Shown here piece by piece: positions 11,284 through 22,786 of a stretch of 64,000 nucleotides of DNA (position 1 is the stretch's first letter; the number at the start of each line of letters is the position of its first letter). The notes beneath the pieces were generated by a model, which was not told the origin of the DNA, ran no database searches, and saw nothing but the letters and a program-made list of their open reading frames with translations. Source of the DNA: Dactylonectria macrodidyma (lineage: Eukaryota > Ascomycota > Sordariomycetes > Hypocreales > Nectriaceae); contig JAGMUV010000034.1 of NCBI GenBank assembly GCA_020744425.1, forward strand, positions 186,001 to 250,000, read 5' to 3'. A program made the translations under genes and the position numbers.

Positions 11284-11769
11284 ATGGATCGGCCATACCC
11301 CCCGCACCAGGCCTTGCAACCCCAACAACTCGGATGGCTATACCAGCAACAACTCGACCAGCAGCAGCTCGACCAGCAGACTTGGGCCCAGCAGCAGCTC
11401 CGAATGCAACAGATGCAACAGCACGCGTTTCAGACACTGATGACGGCATCCCAGGGACACCAAAAACCGCTTCACCAGCAGCTACAAGGGCCATCACCAT
11501 CCTTGCACAGTCTCGCGGGGGATATTGCGAAGCTCGATCAATCCACAGCAAAAGAAGCGAAGCATCAGCGAGAGCAGAGTGTTCGTCGAGCTAAAGATAT
11601 GGAGAACGTACACAAATTGCTTTCCCAGCTTCTTCAAAAGAGCACGCAGCAGCAACAAAGCTTGGAGCAAATTCTCCAACAGCAACAAACATTATCGAGT
11701 GAGCTCCGGCAACTCCAACCCGCCCAAGTGCCGCCTGCACCGGGAGACGTAAGTCTAGGCGAAGAGTAG
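11284..11769 (+). CDS. Glutamine-rich coiled-coil protein
   Basis: ATG at 11284, 161 aa, single exon. About a quarter of residues are Gln, in runs such as QQQLDQQQLDQQ and STQQQQSLEQILQQQQ. From about residue 78 (LHSLAGDIAKLD) to residue 150, leucine/isoleucine spacing fits a heptad coiled coil. No domain is recognised. Low-complexity, aggregation-prone Gln-rich proteins often act in transcription complexes or are species-specific; function is not assigned. Confidence 0.5.
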   Translation: MDRPYPPHQALQPQQLGWLYQQQLDQQQLDQQTWAQQQLRMQQMQQHAFQTLMTASQGHQKPLHQQLQGPSPSLHSLAGDIAKLDQSTAKEAKHQREQSVRRAKDMENVHKLLSQLLQKSTQQQQSLEQILQQQQTLSSELRQLQPAQVPPAPGDVSLGEE

Positions 11770-12763
11770 TCTCCGTGAGTCTCTTGGGAAGTGTGAACGC
11801 ACTCAGAACGAACCACCGTCCTGACACAGCATCCCCCGATAGATAGAATTTGGATATGCGCATTTGAAATGATGGTATTAAAGAGATGCATATACAGTAC
11901 TAAAGGTCAAAAATCAAAATCTCCTTTCATTTGGATAAATGCATTTGTGGTCGAAGATGCCTTCACTCCGGATCAAGCCTGTGTGTGCAGGATAGCCAAG
12001 GCCAGCTGGGGCTGAGAGCGCACTGTATTTACACGGAGATTTTCTTGAGACTTCCTAGAAAATAGGCACCGATCTATTGAAAGAGGCGGGGGTTGGGGCT
12101 AGAGATGGCGCTGGACCATCGGCCATTCGATTCTCTGTAACATCGCATGGGGCTTTGTGAATAGTATGATGGTGCTGTAGGAATTTTAGTGCCGTTTCTC
12201 CCTTCCCTTCCTGAAAGAGTTCTTACTAGTTCATAGATTATTATATATGACGAGGAGCGGAATCGTAGTTCGATTGCGACTGTGTGAGTGGTACCATTGA
12301 TGAGCAATAATGCGCCAGAGGATTGTCCCTTGCAAGGGCTGCTATTGCATTCACAAAGCGTAGATTTCCTAGCCCAAGCCTCACTAACGCCGTGGTGGGG
12401 GGAGGACATCATAGAATATCCCCTCCACCCCTGTTGTGCTCCATTGGCCGTTTCCTGCCTACAGCATCAGCAAGCCTCAGCTCCATTACTGAGCAGCGTG
12501 TTACTGCCCCTATATTAATATACATGTTACTAATAAGAAATTAAAAACTAAATAAGTTATGTGCGCCTCTAACTTCGGTCTATCATGACTCGGATCGATA
12601 TGCACGTACTGAACACATCTCCAGTCGATACAAACCAGTTTGTTTCGTATCCCAATGTTTATACTGTACAGTACTGTACTGTAGTTTCCCCTTTTCGTCG
12701 GAAAACGTTAAAACCATCGATTGCCATCAACGTTCTGAACTCCGTGGTATCCTAACGACTACG
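11770..12763. other. Intergenic upstream of the terpene cyclase
   Basis: No gene supported. Bases 12658-12684 contain overlapping TACTGTAC/GTACAGTA palindromes about 80-105 bp upstream of the terpene cyclase ATG, a possible promoter element shared with other genes here (inference). Confidence 0.45.
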
Positions 12764-13952
12764 ATGTCACCATTCCAGAAGTTCCTTGACTCTATAGGCA
12801 CTTTCTTGGGCGGCAATTACACTCCACGCAAAGATGACCTGGCTAAAGAACCGAAGCAACTGGCTTCTCTTGTTGCACCGATCTGTGCCCAGCTGCTTGC
12901 GGAGTTACATTATCCTGGAGCTCCGCAGTTGAAAAGCCAGAATGTCGAAGCTCTGCTGGAGTACATGCATCAGAGGGCTGTTGAGCTCGGGGTGCCTTTG
13001 AACAAGCCCATCTCTGCCAAGGGGTTTCAGTTGGGTTTTGCAGAAGGGCTGGTACGCATGAATTGTGATGGCTTTCTTTTCGATGAAATAATAACATTGC
13101 TGATCTCACCTAGCTCGCCCATCCGTACCATCCGGTGGAAGTTCAGGGATATGTCGGCCTATTCACCTGGCTCGTCGTTCAGTACGATGACATAGTAGGA
13201 GAGAGGAACCAGATGGTAGAGGAGGCCGGCCATTTCCAGCAACGATTTTTCCAAGGCAAAACCCAGCCGAACAACCTTCTTGAAGGGATTGCTAGCATGA
13301 TTCGAGAAGCCCATGTCCATTTCGACCCCGTCATGGCAAACCTGGTACAGATTTCTGTCCTCAAATTTCTGACGAGCAACTTGTTGGAGCGACATGATGG
13401 CTTTCAAAGCATGCTCATTACGCCAGCAGGCAGAGAGTTCCCTAATTATTACCGAGATATGTCGGGTATGGACCAAGCCTATGCTGTGTTTTGTTATCCC
13501 AAAGCGCTCTATCCGAAAGTCGAAAACTTTTTGGAGGCCATCCCTGCTATGGCAAATTTCATCAATCTCTCAAACGATGTGCTGTCGTAAGTGACTCAGG
13601 CGGTGGCCCCGGACTCCTGAACAGCTTGTTGACGCGTGGTAGCTTTTATAAAGAGGAATTGGGTGGCGATGCGAGAAATTATATTCATAACCGTGCTCTA
13701 TGCACGGGAAAACCGGTGCTTACTGTGGTGGAGGAGGTTTCCAAGGAGGCAATAGAATCTGCAACACAAATTGAGGCAATTCTCAAGGACCGAGCCGAGT
13801 ACGAACAGTCCTGGAAAGACAGTGTCAGAGGCTACATGGCACTGCATACAACAAATCCTCGGTACAGACTGGAAGAGCTGGGTTTAGGGGAGGAGCACCC
13901 ACTGGCTCCATTTGAAAACAAGTTGATTGGGCTTTTCGAACAAATCCAGTAG
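12764..13952 (+). CDS. TRI5-type (trichodiene synthase-like) class I terpene cyclase
   Basis: Three exons: 12764-13051, 13114-13586 and 13643-13952, with introns of 62 and 56 nt and consistent phases, giving 356 aa (family usually about 375-385). Class I terpene cyclases ionise a prenyl diphosphate (farnesyl diphosphate in this family) using Mg2+ bound by two motifs. An acidic motif DDIVGE is at about residues 121-126 and the NSE motif N-D-V-L-S-F-Y-K-E at 250-258; intron 2 interrupts the NSE motif, so neither exon alone shows it. The region around residues 180-260 matches the trichodiene/longiborneol synthase-like family by recall. The product cannot be told from sequence. No P450, acetyltransferase or transporter lies beside it, so it looks like a stand-alone cyclase and not a trichothecene cluster. 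The acidic motif sits in DDxxxE form, unlike the usual DDSKD of trichodiene synthases. Confidence 0.85.
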
Positions 13953-14828
13953 TGATTTCATCATCACTTAGGGAGTGGTCTTAGAGCTTGGTCTTAGAGC
14001 TGGTACTTTGCGTCTTATCCTATCCTATACAATATGTATCATTGCTAAGTATAATATGCGATTGAGGAAGTTGCAAAGGTGCAGCAAGCAATTAGCAGAG
14101 TAGTACCCTTCATACCCCATCCCCTTTATCGCACAGCCATTCTAAATTTGCTGTTGTCGGCCAAAAACAGGACGGGTAACACTTAGCATAATTAATTATT
14201 AAATTGCATTCTAGTGCTGTACTGTATGTACTGTACTGTAGCGGTTCTTAACAGTCATAGAGATATTGTACCACGGCGTGGCTTACATGGGCATGATGGC
14301 GACGTTTGTATAGTACAACAATTGGCATCACTCCGACCATGTAATGGGACCCATCTCGCTCTCTCAACGCGATCCTGTAATAGCCGCGCTCAGTCGCCCA
14401 GAGTCGGCTAGTTTTGCGGAGGTTCGTCTGGGCGCTGTTGGGCCAACACTCCCTGGTCTTTTGGAGCACTTCAAGTACCTAACTTACTGTAAATTGGATC
14501 CTGATCTATTTCCGCTGGAAACATGAGATCAGCTTGCCAAGCCCTCCGCTCGTCGTCCCTAGGCCTTTGCGCTTTGAGGAAGGGCGGAAACCCACCATGG
14601 CACTTCCTCAAGCCCAATCTAGCCTACAAATGGAGTACAGTGTGCCCATCTGCCCCAGCCCACCAGAAACTAGTGTCCTAAACTGGATCGCAGTCTAGGA
14701 CCTATTCGCTTGGGCCGCGGTAGCCATCCGAGGAAGCAACATAAAGGGCCTTGTCCAACGTACCGATTCCTAGCGTGCATTCCGTCTCCATTACCCTAAC
14801 CCTGGCCTTGGAATGAGACACCGCGACG
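13953..14828. other. Intergenic
   Basis: No gene supported. Another TACTGTA palindrome cluster occurs at 14213-14240. Confidence 0.5.
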
Positions 14829-15674
14829 ATGCAAGAAGCGACCGCAACGTCTCAATCCACATCACCATCCCGTTTCGAACAGCAAGCATGCCCAGCGGAG
14901 GAGGTAGATCTCAGATCCGCCGAAAAGGCTCCGCAAAGCCGGATCGAAGATGTCACACGAGAATTAAAACACGTCCTAGCGAAGCCGATGAGCTTAGAAC
15001 TGGACAACGCTCCATGCTATTTTCCATACCAGGCCCAGCACCTAGTCTTAACGACGACACAGCGCTTACTGGAAGAAAGCTGTTTTGCTTTTCTCGTCCG
15101 ATGCCTTCCCGATTTGATCAGGGATCGCAAGTGGGAATGCGCTGCCGTTCTAGAGCTCCACAATTGGCTGGAGATTCTCGTGGACCCTCAGTGGAAGGCA
15201 TTCATTGAGCCAAACCTCGCGAGGCCGTTTGCTACGGGCGTTCTCCACGACGTCAGAACCATTCGACACGCTGCTGTCTATCGAACTCCGACTACAGCGT
15301 CCGCAGTGGGCCAGCTGGTGCAATCAGCAGTTCAATTCGCAGGGTTCTTGCAGGACAATAGATGCCTGTCGCAGTTAGAGCAGCTCAGGTCAGGATTGCA
15401 TATTCAAATCAGGCAGATGGAGAAAACGAAACGCGAAGCAAATCTTGCCATGATCAAAAAGCTCGATGGGCTGCTAGAGCAACGCAAATATGCCATCCTT
15501 GGGCAGAAAAGGTTGTTTGAAGAAGTTAAAGCGGAGGCTGGCCGGCAGGTTGGTGAATTGGTAGACAGGGTTTGTGGACGCCAAGAGAACGTAAACAATA
15601 ATGAATGCGTGACGAAGGAGATGGTGTATGATGCGTCCTCACGTACATTTCCTGAAAGCGGGTTGGTAGCATAG
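14829..15674 (+). CDS. Hypothetical protein with C-terminal coiled coil
   Basis: ATG at 14829, 281 aa, single exon. Residues about 60-190 form an amphipathic helical region (LLEESCFAFLVRCLPDLIRD, WLEILVDPQWKAF, VRTIRHAAVYR), and residues about 190-245 are a charged coiled coil (KKLDGLLEQRKYAILGQKR). I do not recognise a named domain; similar helical proteins of unknown function are common in Sordariomycetes (recall, uncertain). A decayed copy of its coiled-coil region lies about 0.9 kb downstream, which supports this being a real, once-duplicated gene. Confidence 0.62.
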   Translation: MQEATATSQSTSPSRFEQQACPAEEVDLRSAEKAPQSRIEDVTRELKHVLAKPMSLELDNAPCYFPYQAQHLVLTTTQRLLEESCFAFLVRCLPDLIRDRKWECAAVLELHNWLEILVDPQWKAFIEPNLARPFATGVLHDVRTIRHAAVYRTPTTASAVGQLVQSAVQFAGFLQDNRCLSQLEQLRSGLHIQIRQMEKTKREANLAMIKKLDGLLEQRKYAILGQKRLFEEVKAEAGRQVGELVDRVCGRQENVNNNECVTKEMVYDASSRTFPESGLVA

Positions 15675-16957
15675 GCAATACGGACCGAGAGGGCAGAGAG
15701 GTACATGGATCTAGCCAGATTCCATCGCAGAACTACCGGTACATCGTAGACAAATCAAGTCCAAAATGACCAAGTTGATCGGAACGTAAGGAAGTTCCGC
15801 TCCGTACTCAAAGAACGCCCATGAACACCTATAGGAGCAAACGAATAGACCATCTTGGGGTGTTGATTTGACAGCATTTCAGGCCGCAGAGGGAGTACTG
15901 CAATACAGATTTCTGGAAGTCTCGGCACATTCCAGCGCAGTGTCCAGCAGTTGTTGGATGCTGCGCACGCCTTTTGCAAGGTCAGAGCTCAGTCATGCGC
16001 ACGGCCTGCGCATTGGCATAATTAAAGCCCCACACGACCAAAGATACAGCCCCACCGAGTGCTCTGATGCCTGATTACTCTCCCGCGCTCTCTTACAGTC
16101 AGGATAATTATCTAGCCATCGCGAACCAGCTTTCCATCACGATCATTTGCAAGACCTTTTCGGAAATTGCGTTGAATAATTTTCTTTATCTCGCCGGCGG
16201 CTGCTCAGACGACGCATAGATGGGCATGTTCGGGCAGGTGCGCTAAGTTGTATTGCAATAGTCGGAGCAGCTGTTGTCGAAGTCGTTGTGAACCAAGTTA
16301 GGGAATATAGATATTTGTGTAATGACTAATTATAGTATCTGTATCTTGATCAAGGACAGTACGTCTTAAACTCAAGAACTGTCTCAAGTCTAAATGGAAA
16401 AAACGAAACGCGAAGCAATTCTTTCCATGATCAAAAGCTCTATGGGCTGCTAGAACAACGCGAATATGCCGTGCTCGAACGGGAAAGTTAGTTGGAGGGG
16501 CTAAGGCGGAAACTGGACGGCAGACTGGCGCAATGATAGATAGGGTTTGCGGGTATGTACATGTACAAAAGAATTTCACGGCGTATGAAGAAGGGTTGGC
16601 TCGAAAGGATCTAATGGTTTCCGAAAACCAGGTTGATACATGGCATGCAGTACAGTATCATCCATGGAATGCCTGCTCCAAATGGATCTAGCTGAAGAAT
16701 TGGAAATGAGCGAAGTCTACTTACGACTGTGAGGCTCACCTGTCGGGCTTTCAAGCACAAATTAGAGGACATGAACCGATTAAAAGCCTTTCCAAGTCAG
16801 AAATCGGCGGAGGCTAGCTTTGGAGCTGGTGGTACAATTCTACCCCACTCACGGCGTATTTTCTGTTGGTGTACAAAACTGAATCCTGTTGCCTATGACT
16901 TAGAACTGCTGCTTAACATTCGATTTCTCTATAGCCTAGGTCCACATAATTTTCAGT
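15675..16957. other. Intergenic apart from the pseudogene fragment
   Basis: Only the decayed duplication at 16392-16560 is recognisable. No supported open gene. Confidence 0.5.
16392..16560 (+). pseudogene. Decayed duplicate of the coiled-coil region of the gene at 14829
   Basis: Aligns without large gaps to 15417-15583 (same order of AAAACGAAACGCGAAGCAA, ATGATCAAAA, GGGCTGCTAGA, GCGGAGGCTGG/GCGGAAACTGG, GATAGGGTTTGCGG). Several one-base indels and in-frame stops (for example TTAG after GGGAA near 16490) mean it cannot encode the protein. It is a partial, same-orientation duplication. Confidence 0.85.
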
Positions 16958-17942
16958 ATGCCTCCAAGTAAGACTCTTGATTTGAACCCGCTCATAACAT
17001 CATTTTTCTGTACGAAGGCGAGACCACAAGTTGCTCATCGCATGGCAGGCCGCCCTTTACAACCGAAAGACAAATATATATTCCAACTTGTCCATGAATC
17101 TGGCGGTAAAGAAAGAACTGATCAGTACATAGTGCCTCGAAGCCAAACTTCGGATGAGACTCAAATTTTTAGCCTGAGCCAAACATCGCCATCTAGCAAG
17201 CCAGGGAGCACTGGTGACGACATGTATAATGCTCATCCTTTTCAAACTTCAAGTCATACTGACAGACACCAGCTTTATTGTTGAGGCAATCAAGGAACAT
17301 GCTATAGGAAAAAATGTAACAGTATTTATGAACGCCAAATTATGATATTAGCTGATATATGTTCAGGGCGCTCTTATGTTTAAGGTTGAGTGGGAAGGGT
17401 ATGGCGAAGCAGACTCCACATGGGAACCTGAACAAAATCTCCGGTATGCATCCCACACCTGGTCTGTGTCCTTCAGTTTGTTCACCTGGATAGGATATCT
17501 GGCGACACGATTCTAAAGGAGTATTACAAGAAGATCGGAGGAAGAAACAAGATCTTCGGCATTAAAGAGCGCCAAGATTCGCACAATGCCACGGGACGCC
17601 GGCGATCGCGACGAGGAACGAAACACCTAGCAGAAGCCGTCCCGCGTATACCTGAAAAGAAGTGGTGCCCTCCTGAAGGGCCATGGGAAGATGAGATTGA
17701 GTCGATTGATGGCCTTGAGGAGGGGAAGGAGGACTTCATAGTCTTTCTTCGTTGGAAAAATGGAAAGAAGACGAAGCATGGCATTCACGTTATCCACAAG
17801 AAGTGCCCACAAATGGTATCAAATCTCTCTCTAACTAAGTCGGCGCGTATCCTTTGTTACTGATACAATTTAGATGCTTCGGTATTACAAACGACATATC
17901 CAGCTTGTTGAAGTCGACCAGGAAACGCCAGCAAACAGTTAG
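16958..17942 (+). CDS. HP1-like heterochromatin protein (chromodomain + chromoshadow domain)
   Basis: Five short exons, which hide the gene from a simple frame scan: 16958-17213, 17266-17315, 17367-17443, 17494-17815 and 17874-17942. All phases agree; about 257 aa. The chromodomain spans residues about 88-127: FIVEAIKEHA, then FKVEWEGYGEADSTWEPEQN with the aromatic cage positions (Y/W/W region) in place. A basic hinge (GRRRSRRGTK) follows. The chromoshadow domain (about 190-252) has WEDEIESIDGLEEG, FLRWKNGKKTKHG, then KCPQM joined to MLRYYKRHIQLV. HP1 reads methylated H3K9 through the chromodomain and dimerises through the shadow domain. The N-terminal exon is the least certain part: ATG CCT CCA A is followed by a strong GTAAGA donor, so the first 40 residues may be spliced differently. 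It may be the main HP1 or an extra copy. Confidence 0.83.
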
Positions 17943-18900
17943 AAAGTTGGACTATAACAATTGGCCTACGGAATACAATATTAACGCCTCGCCCCATCTT
18001 CGGGATTCCTTATTAGTAAAATGCCAGAAGGCTTCCTTGCCACTTACATATGCTTATAATTCCTTTACTCTTCTTTGAAATAACATGCTGGTTGTAGCAG
18101 GAGCAGATCCTGCGCTTCATCCAAATCTCAAAGGCCGTATCATTGTGGTAAAAGAGCTGACAAGGTACATGTCTCAGAATTTCCGGCACTAAGCGTTGAA
18201 TCCATTGCTGCAGGGAGCTATTAGGCGAAGGCTTCATGGTAACGTCAAAACTTTGTCTTAGTGAGAGGAGAATAGGTGAACCGGCAATGATTTGCCTCAT
18301 GATCCTTATATCTTCCGAAGAGCGCGGAGGCGAAGAAACCCCAATTGGTTATTCATTCTAGTCATTGTAGCGGCGTACGGCGATGGCGATAGCTTAGCAG
18401 CGCCAATGAAGCCGACTGTCACTTCAGTAGTCTTCTATGCAATGGATGTACCTCCAGACTGCTCAACCAGCCACATGCCTACAGGCTTACAAGGCCAACT
18501 TTTGCGAGCTATTGCCCAATATTCCATACTGTAGTCCCAACGCTGAATGAGCCGCCTTTAGTTACTATGAGGCACGCTTTGTTTTATATTCCCCTTCTCC
18601 ATTCTCGAAGGTCTGCATGTCTATTTAACTGTTTAACGATATGTTATTATGACGAGACCCAGGGAGAGACTCTCAGCGCTCTTCGCGTAGAACGTACCCG
18701 TGAACTAGAAGCCGCCGGGACCTTCTAGTCAAAAAGTACACTTATGAGTTTCGCAGACGGTAATTATCATTTGGCCGTGCCTAAGCTACCGAGGAAGCCA
18801 CCGAGGACACCACTAAAGTCTAGGTGATTGTTCTGTATACTGTAGAGCACAGTACACTAATATCACATTTCGCACAATGCAATACATCCAAAAGCCACTA

Positions 18901-18938
<38 letters not shown>

Positions 18939-19261
18939 GTCGCCCTTTTGTGATATTGTATCGCCTCTACAGAGCGCAGAAGAGCAGCCGAAATGTGCCT
19001 ACGTGCTCGGCCCATATCGGCGTCTCTATGTTGACTAGAAACTGTCGCATCCAGTATAGGCCATCATTGCACTACGCATTAGCGGAGTGTTCCTTCCACT
19101 TTTGCCGTAGCCGTCTGGTGCGACAGAAACACATAAAGGTGAATGAGAAAGAGTTTCCGAGAACTCTCAATGCAGAAAGTTGCCGCAATCCTGTTTATAC
19201 TCTCAAATCTTTGGATTTTCACTCATATACTAATGATCAAATAATTTATCGCATCTCTCTC
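17943..19261. other. Intergenic with a 30-base T run
   Basis: No gene supported. A pure T run occupies 18903-18932; a palindromic TACTGTA motif is at 18835-18846, about 400 bp upstream of the next gene. Confidence 0.5.
18903..18932. repeat. Poly-T tract (30 T)
   Basis: Uninterrupted run of thymidines. Could be a simple microsatellite or the tail of an inserted retroelement on the minus strand; no element body was recognised beside it. Confidence 0.95.
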
Positions 19262-20460
19262 ATGGCGCTTCCTCTCTCAAAGACTGAAAGGCTTGGCCTA
19301 GCACTGCGCCTGGTTTGCTTAAGTACGTTTGCCTTTCTGAATGTTCAAGCTGGCTTCATGTTGCTTTGGGATTAACGGTTTTATTAGCCCCGTTACTTGT
19401 CCTGATTGGGGTCTTGCGCAGCACTTTCACGGCATTGGTTCACGGGCTTCCTTTTCCAGTGTACCTCATCTGTGCATTCCTCAATCTCATGATGAGAAAT
19501 CTCGAAGCAAGGGAGATTCAGTATTTATGCCAACCGACAATGAAAACATACAAAAACTGGATATCCCGTAAGAGGGTGCAAGAAAGAAGCGTTGATCCCC
19601 TGGCCAGCAGGTTGAGCTACGACGTCGAATCTCTTGATGATGGCCAGTCTTCACTTCTTTGGGTCGGGGATCGCCGAAAAGCGCAGAAAATAGTGCTCTT
19701 CTTCCACGGCGGTGGCTACATCGCTCCCCTTCTTTTAGGCCACTTGGAATGGTGCTGGCGAGCCTTTGTTATGACTGGAATCGAGATGCACACTGAAGTT
19801 GCAGTTGCAGTTCTTGATTATACCCTCTCTCCGGAAGCGAGGTATCCCGTGCAGCTGTGCCAGGCCGCTAGCGCCCTTTCACACCTCCTAGCCTCTGGTT
19901 TTCAGCCACAGGACATAATTATCGGTGGAGACTCCGCCGGGGGAGGGCTAGCGGCTCAACTGCTCTGTCATTTAGCCCAGCCTTACCCGAAAGCAGTACC
20001 GATCCAACTAACTAAACCGCTGGCTGCTACATTCCTTGTTTCACCATGGCTTACGCGATGCACCACCGACCGGTCGTTTGCGGAAAACAGCACAATCGAT
20101 ATGCTTTCAGCAGTATTGGTGGACAAGTTTGCGACCGATCTATTTGAGTACGACAACGTAACTGAGCGAGATCCCTGCCTTGAATTTCCTCTTGACTTAG
20201 CTACGCCCTTTGGCGAGTTCGATGCTGTTACAAAACAGATGTTTGTCACCGCAGGGAAGTACGAGGTCTTTCGGGAGCAATGTGTCGTGTTCGTTGACCG
20301 AGTACGCTGCTTGAATCCAAAGATGGAGTTGCGGTTCGATATTCAAGAGAAGATGGCTCATGACTTCATATTATTGGAAGGTCTGGCAGGACAAACCGGT
20401 GAATGCGTACAAGAGATGAAGGGATGGATGGAAGGTCTACTGGCGGAAAGTCTTGAATAG
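19262..20460 (+). CDS. Alpha/beta hydrolase, HSL-type esterase/lipase
   Basis: Two exons, 19262-19322 and 19388-20460 (65-nt intron, GTACGT donor, TATTAG acceptor), 377 aa. The long frame itself opens on a non-ATG codon inside the intron region, so the first exon is needed for a start. Oxyanion-hole motif HGGGY at about residue 127, nucleophile elbow G-G-D-S-A-G-G with Ser at about 203, and catalytic His in AHDF at about 345. The acid residue position reads KYEVFREQ where the family usually has Asp/Glu. The N-terminus (ALRLVCL, LLVLIGVLRSTF) is hydrophobic, suggesting membrane association. It probably hydrolyses short-chain esters; the substrate is unknown. Confidence 0.85.
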
Positions 20461-22139
20461 GCGGCCAAACCTACGGTATCAAGTTTCTGGGAAGGTACCT
20501 AAGGCGCTGAGCGTGCTTTGTCGGTAACATCCAGAGTGATGAGCAATGATCCTTTCAGTTGTGGTTATTCCAATCTGCTAGGCTGTAGTCTGTGGATGTG
20601 TACTATTTTTTTTGTCAGGTATCATGCGGCTCTTGGTTGGATAAACTCACCTCGGACTAAGAGACGAAATGCTCAGGTCAGCTACCCTTAATTTCGCCAC
20701 TCCAATACCCTGAAACAAGTATCCACACAGGCTTCATCCGTTTTTCCATCCTCTCCCACTTGGCATGTTCCAGTAACATGCCAAGAGCTCACCGCATTTC
20801 GCACTCATACATCCAAGATGTCTTCCTCACTATCGCTGGGTCGGAACGGCGATCCAGGTTACGGAGAATGAAGTGCTCTGCAACATGAGGTCGCATTAGG
20901 GTCTACAGAGCGGAGGCGAACGTGTCAAGTGGCTTGGCTATTATGAATAAAAATGCAAACGGGAGCAATGTTTAGTGTGGCGGGTGGACTGTTGTAGAAC
21001 TCGCTTGGGAGGATGTTGAGCGCAGTCTCATAACGACCCGATCGTCACAGTAAGCTTCACATTCATCTCTCCTTCCCCTCTCTAGCATCTTGAGCACCAA
21101 TCCTTGCAGCTCTTCATGTAACTTTCCTCGTACTCCCATCCCTCGATATTCATGCCATTGCAGATGGGAGAGAAGCGTTTCGGCATCAAAGATCTTTAGG
21201 ACATATTCGGGATTTTAGAAATGCTGCTTGGAACCCTTATAGTGCACATAACTGACACCGAGTCGTCATGAGTATTTCGGCTGACTCCAGTGACTTTGTT
21301 TGTATTTACTATTTCGTGTTCGCCAGAGAATAAAAACACTGAACTTTTCGCATTGACCTTTCTTTCGCTCAGTCGTTCCGGCTATCGAATTGCGATAGGT
21401 CCCTGTACAGCTTGCGCGCTGAGAGTACGCACAAGGCAGATTAAGATCTAATAAATACAATCGCTGGATTCAGGATCCACATCCTGTTAAATGTTACAGT
21501 AATCCCCTGATTGAATGTGATGGCCCGTATCCAACAGTTTCGATCGAACACCTGTTGTGACACGAATGATCGCGAGCCAAGATGCTAGGCCGAATTGCGA
21601 CTACCCGTTGGCATTTTCCGAGAGTTGGTAGGCGGCTTGCCCCACAATGCCAATGGGTGCAGCAATTTGCCACTACCGGTAGAACATGCTTCTTCTTCCT
21701 AGTTCAGCCACCGTACTTCAGCCACTTCAACTTGCTATGCGATTCTCATCTAGCCTAGCCATAGGCTAGGCCCAAAATTCTCCGCCTCGGGTATCAATAG
21801 TATGGTAGGTATTTCACCTGGATTGAAATATGGAGGCTCCTCGAACGCCAAGTATGGATGTCGCTGCGGGACCACACGAGATACAAGGGCACATGGAGGC
21901 GTCCAACGGCTGAACCCGGCGTCGCCAGGGAATATCCGTCGCAGGAGCTCATTTAAGCCCATCTGCTGATTAGACACATAATTCTTTGCTTGAATCCCAT
22001 AAGACACTGCATCATCCAATTCCCTGTTGCTTGTCCCCCTCTACTTCCGATCAAGCTGTTCCCCCACGATCTTTGTTCCCGACTCGCCTAAAGCAATACA
22101 AAGTTCGCTCTCGCTTATCCGATCTCCCAAATCATCAAC
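20461..22139. other. Intergenic, no gene recognised
   Basis: About 1.7 kb without a supported reading frame or repeat. Nothing further seen. Confidence 0.5.
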
Positions 22140-22786
22140 ATGACCGACCGAGACTCCCAGGGACCTGATGTCCCGCTCGAGGAGTGGTCTAATAGCCTCT
22201 TCAGCTGTGGTCCTTGCAACACCTGCTTGCTCAGTACCTTCCTACCCTGTACCTGTAAGTTCGTTCCTTGATCCAGAGCTCGACTTCATTCGCTATAGAA
22301 CGGAGAATGATCTATAGAACAGAGAATGATCATCATGCCGCTAGAATGATGAATAAGGGCTGTTCAGAAACTAAAACAACTTCACCAGTACTTGGACGGA
22401 CCTCGAGCCGCATGCGTGACCCCACCATGCAGGCAGCCGAAAGCTGCAACCGTGATTGTTGGCTCTTTTGCTGTATCCAGTGTGTGACTGGCTGCGGCTG
22501 GATGTAAGTACCAATGTGCTTGCCTGCATCAATTGGACGTCAGCTGACCCATTACCACAGCTACGCCATGATGAAGCGAAGAGAGATTCGTGAACGATTC
22601 CAGATCAAGGGCAGCTGCATGGACGACTACTGCGCTAGTTACTGGTGCTACTGCTGCGCTCTCATTCAGCAAGATGAGGAGGTGAAGGCTCGCCACGCCC
22701 GGGGTCCCATCACTCAAGGGTACCAGAGCGTGAGAGAGCGCATGGAGATGCCTCTTGCTTCTGGTCTTGTTGCGCATCATGATTAG
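22140..22786 (+). CDS. PLAC8-family cysteine-rich protein
   Basis: Three exons: 22140-22254, 22389-22503 and 22561-22786 (introns 134 and 57 nt, both with GTAAGT donors), 151 aa. The PLAC8 (DUF614) signature is spread over the exons: EEWSNSLFSCGPCNTCLLSTFLPCT, then a glycine-arginine turn (LLGRTSSRMRDP), a hydrophobic cysteine-rich helix (CWLFCCIQCVTGCGW) and a basic region ending C-x(3)-YCASYWCYCCALIQ (cut here for length). PLAC8 proteins are small membrane-associated proteins linked to cell size, metal transport or stress in plants and animals; in fungi the role is mostly unknown. Confidence 0.85.

Noticed and set aside
12764..20460. Possible trichothecene-type cluster (TRI5-like cyclase plus esterase)
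   Set aside because: No P450, acetyltransferase, regulator or transporter lies between them, and the hydrolase is 5 kb away after unrelated genes.
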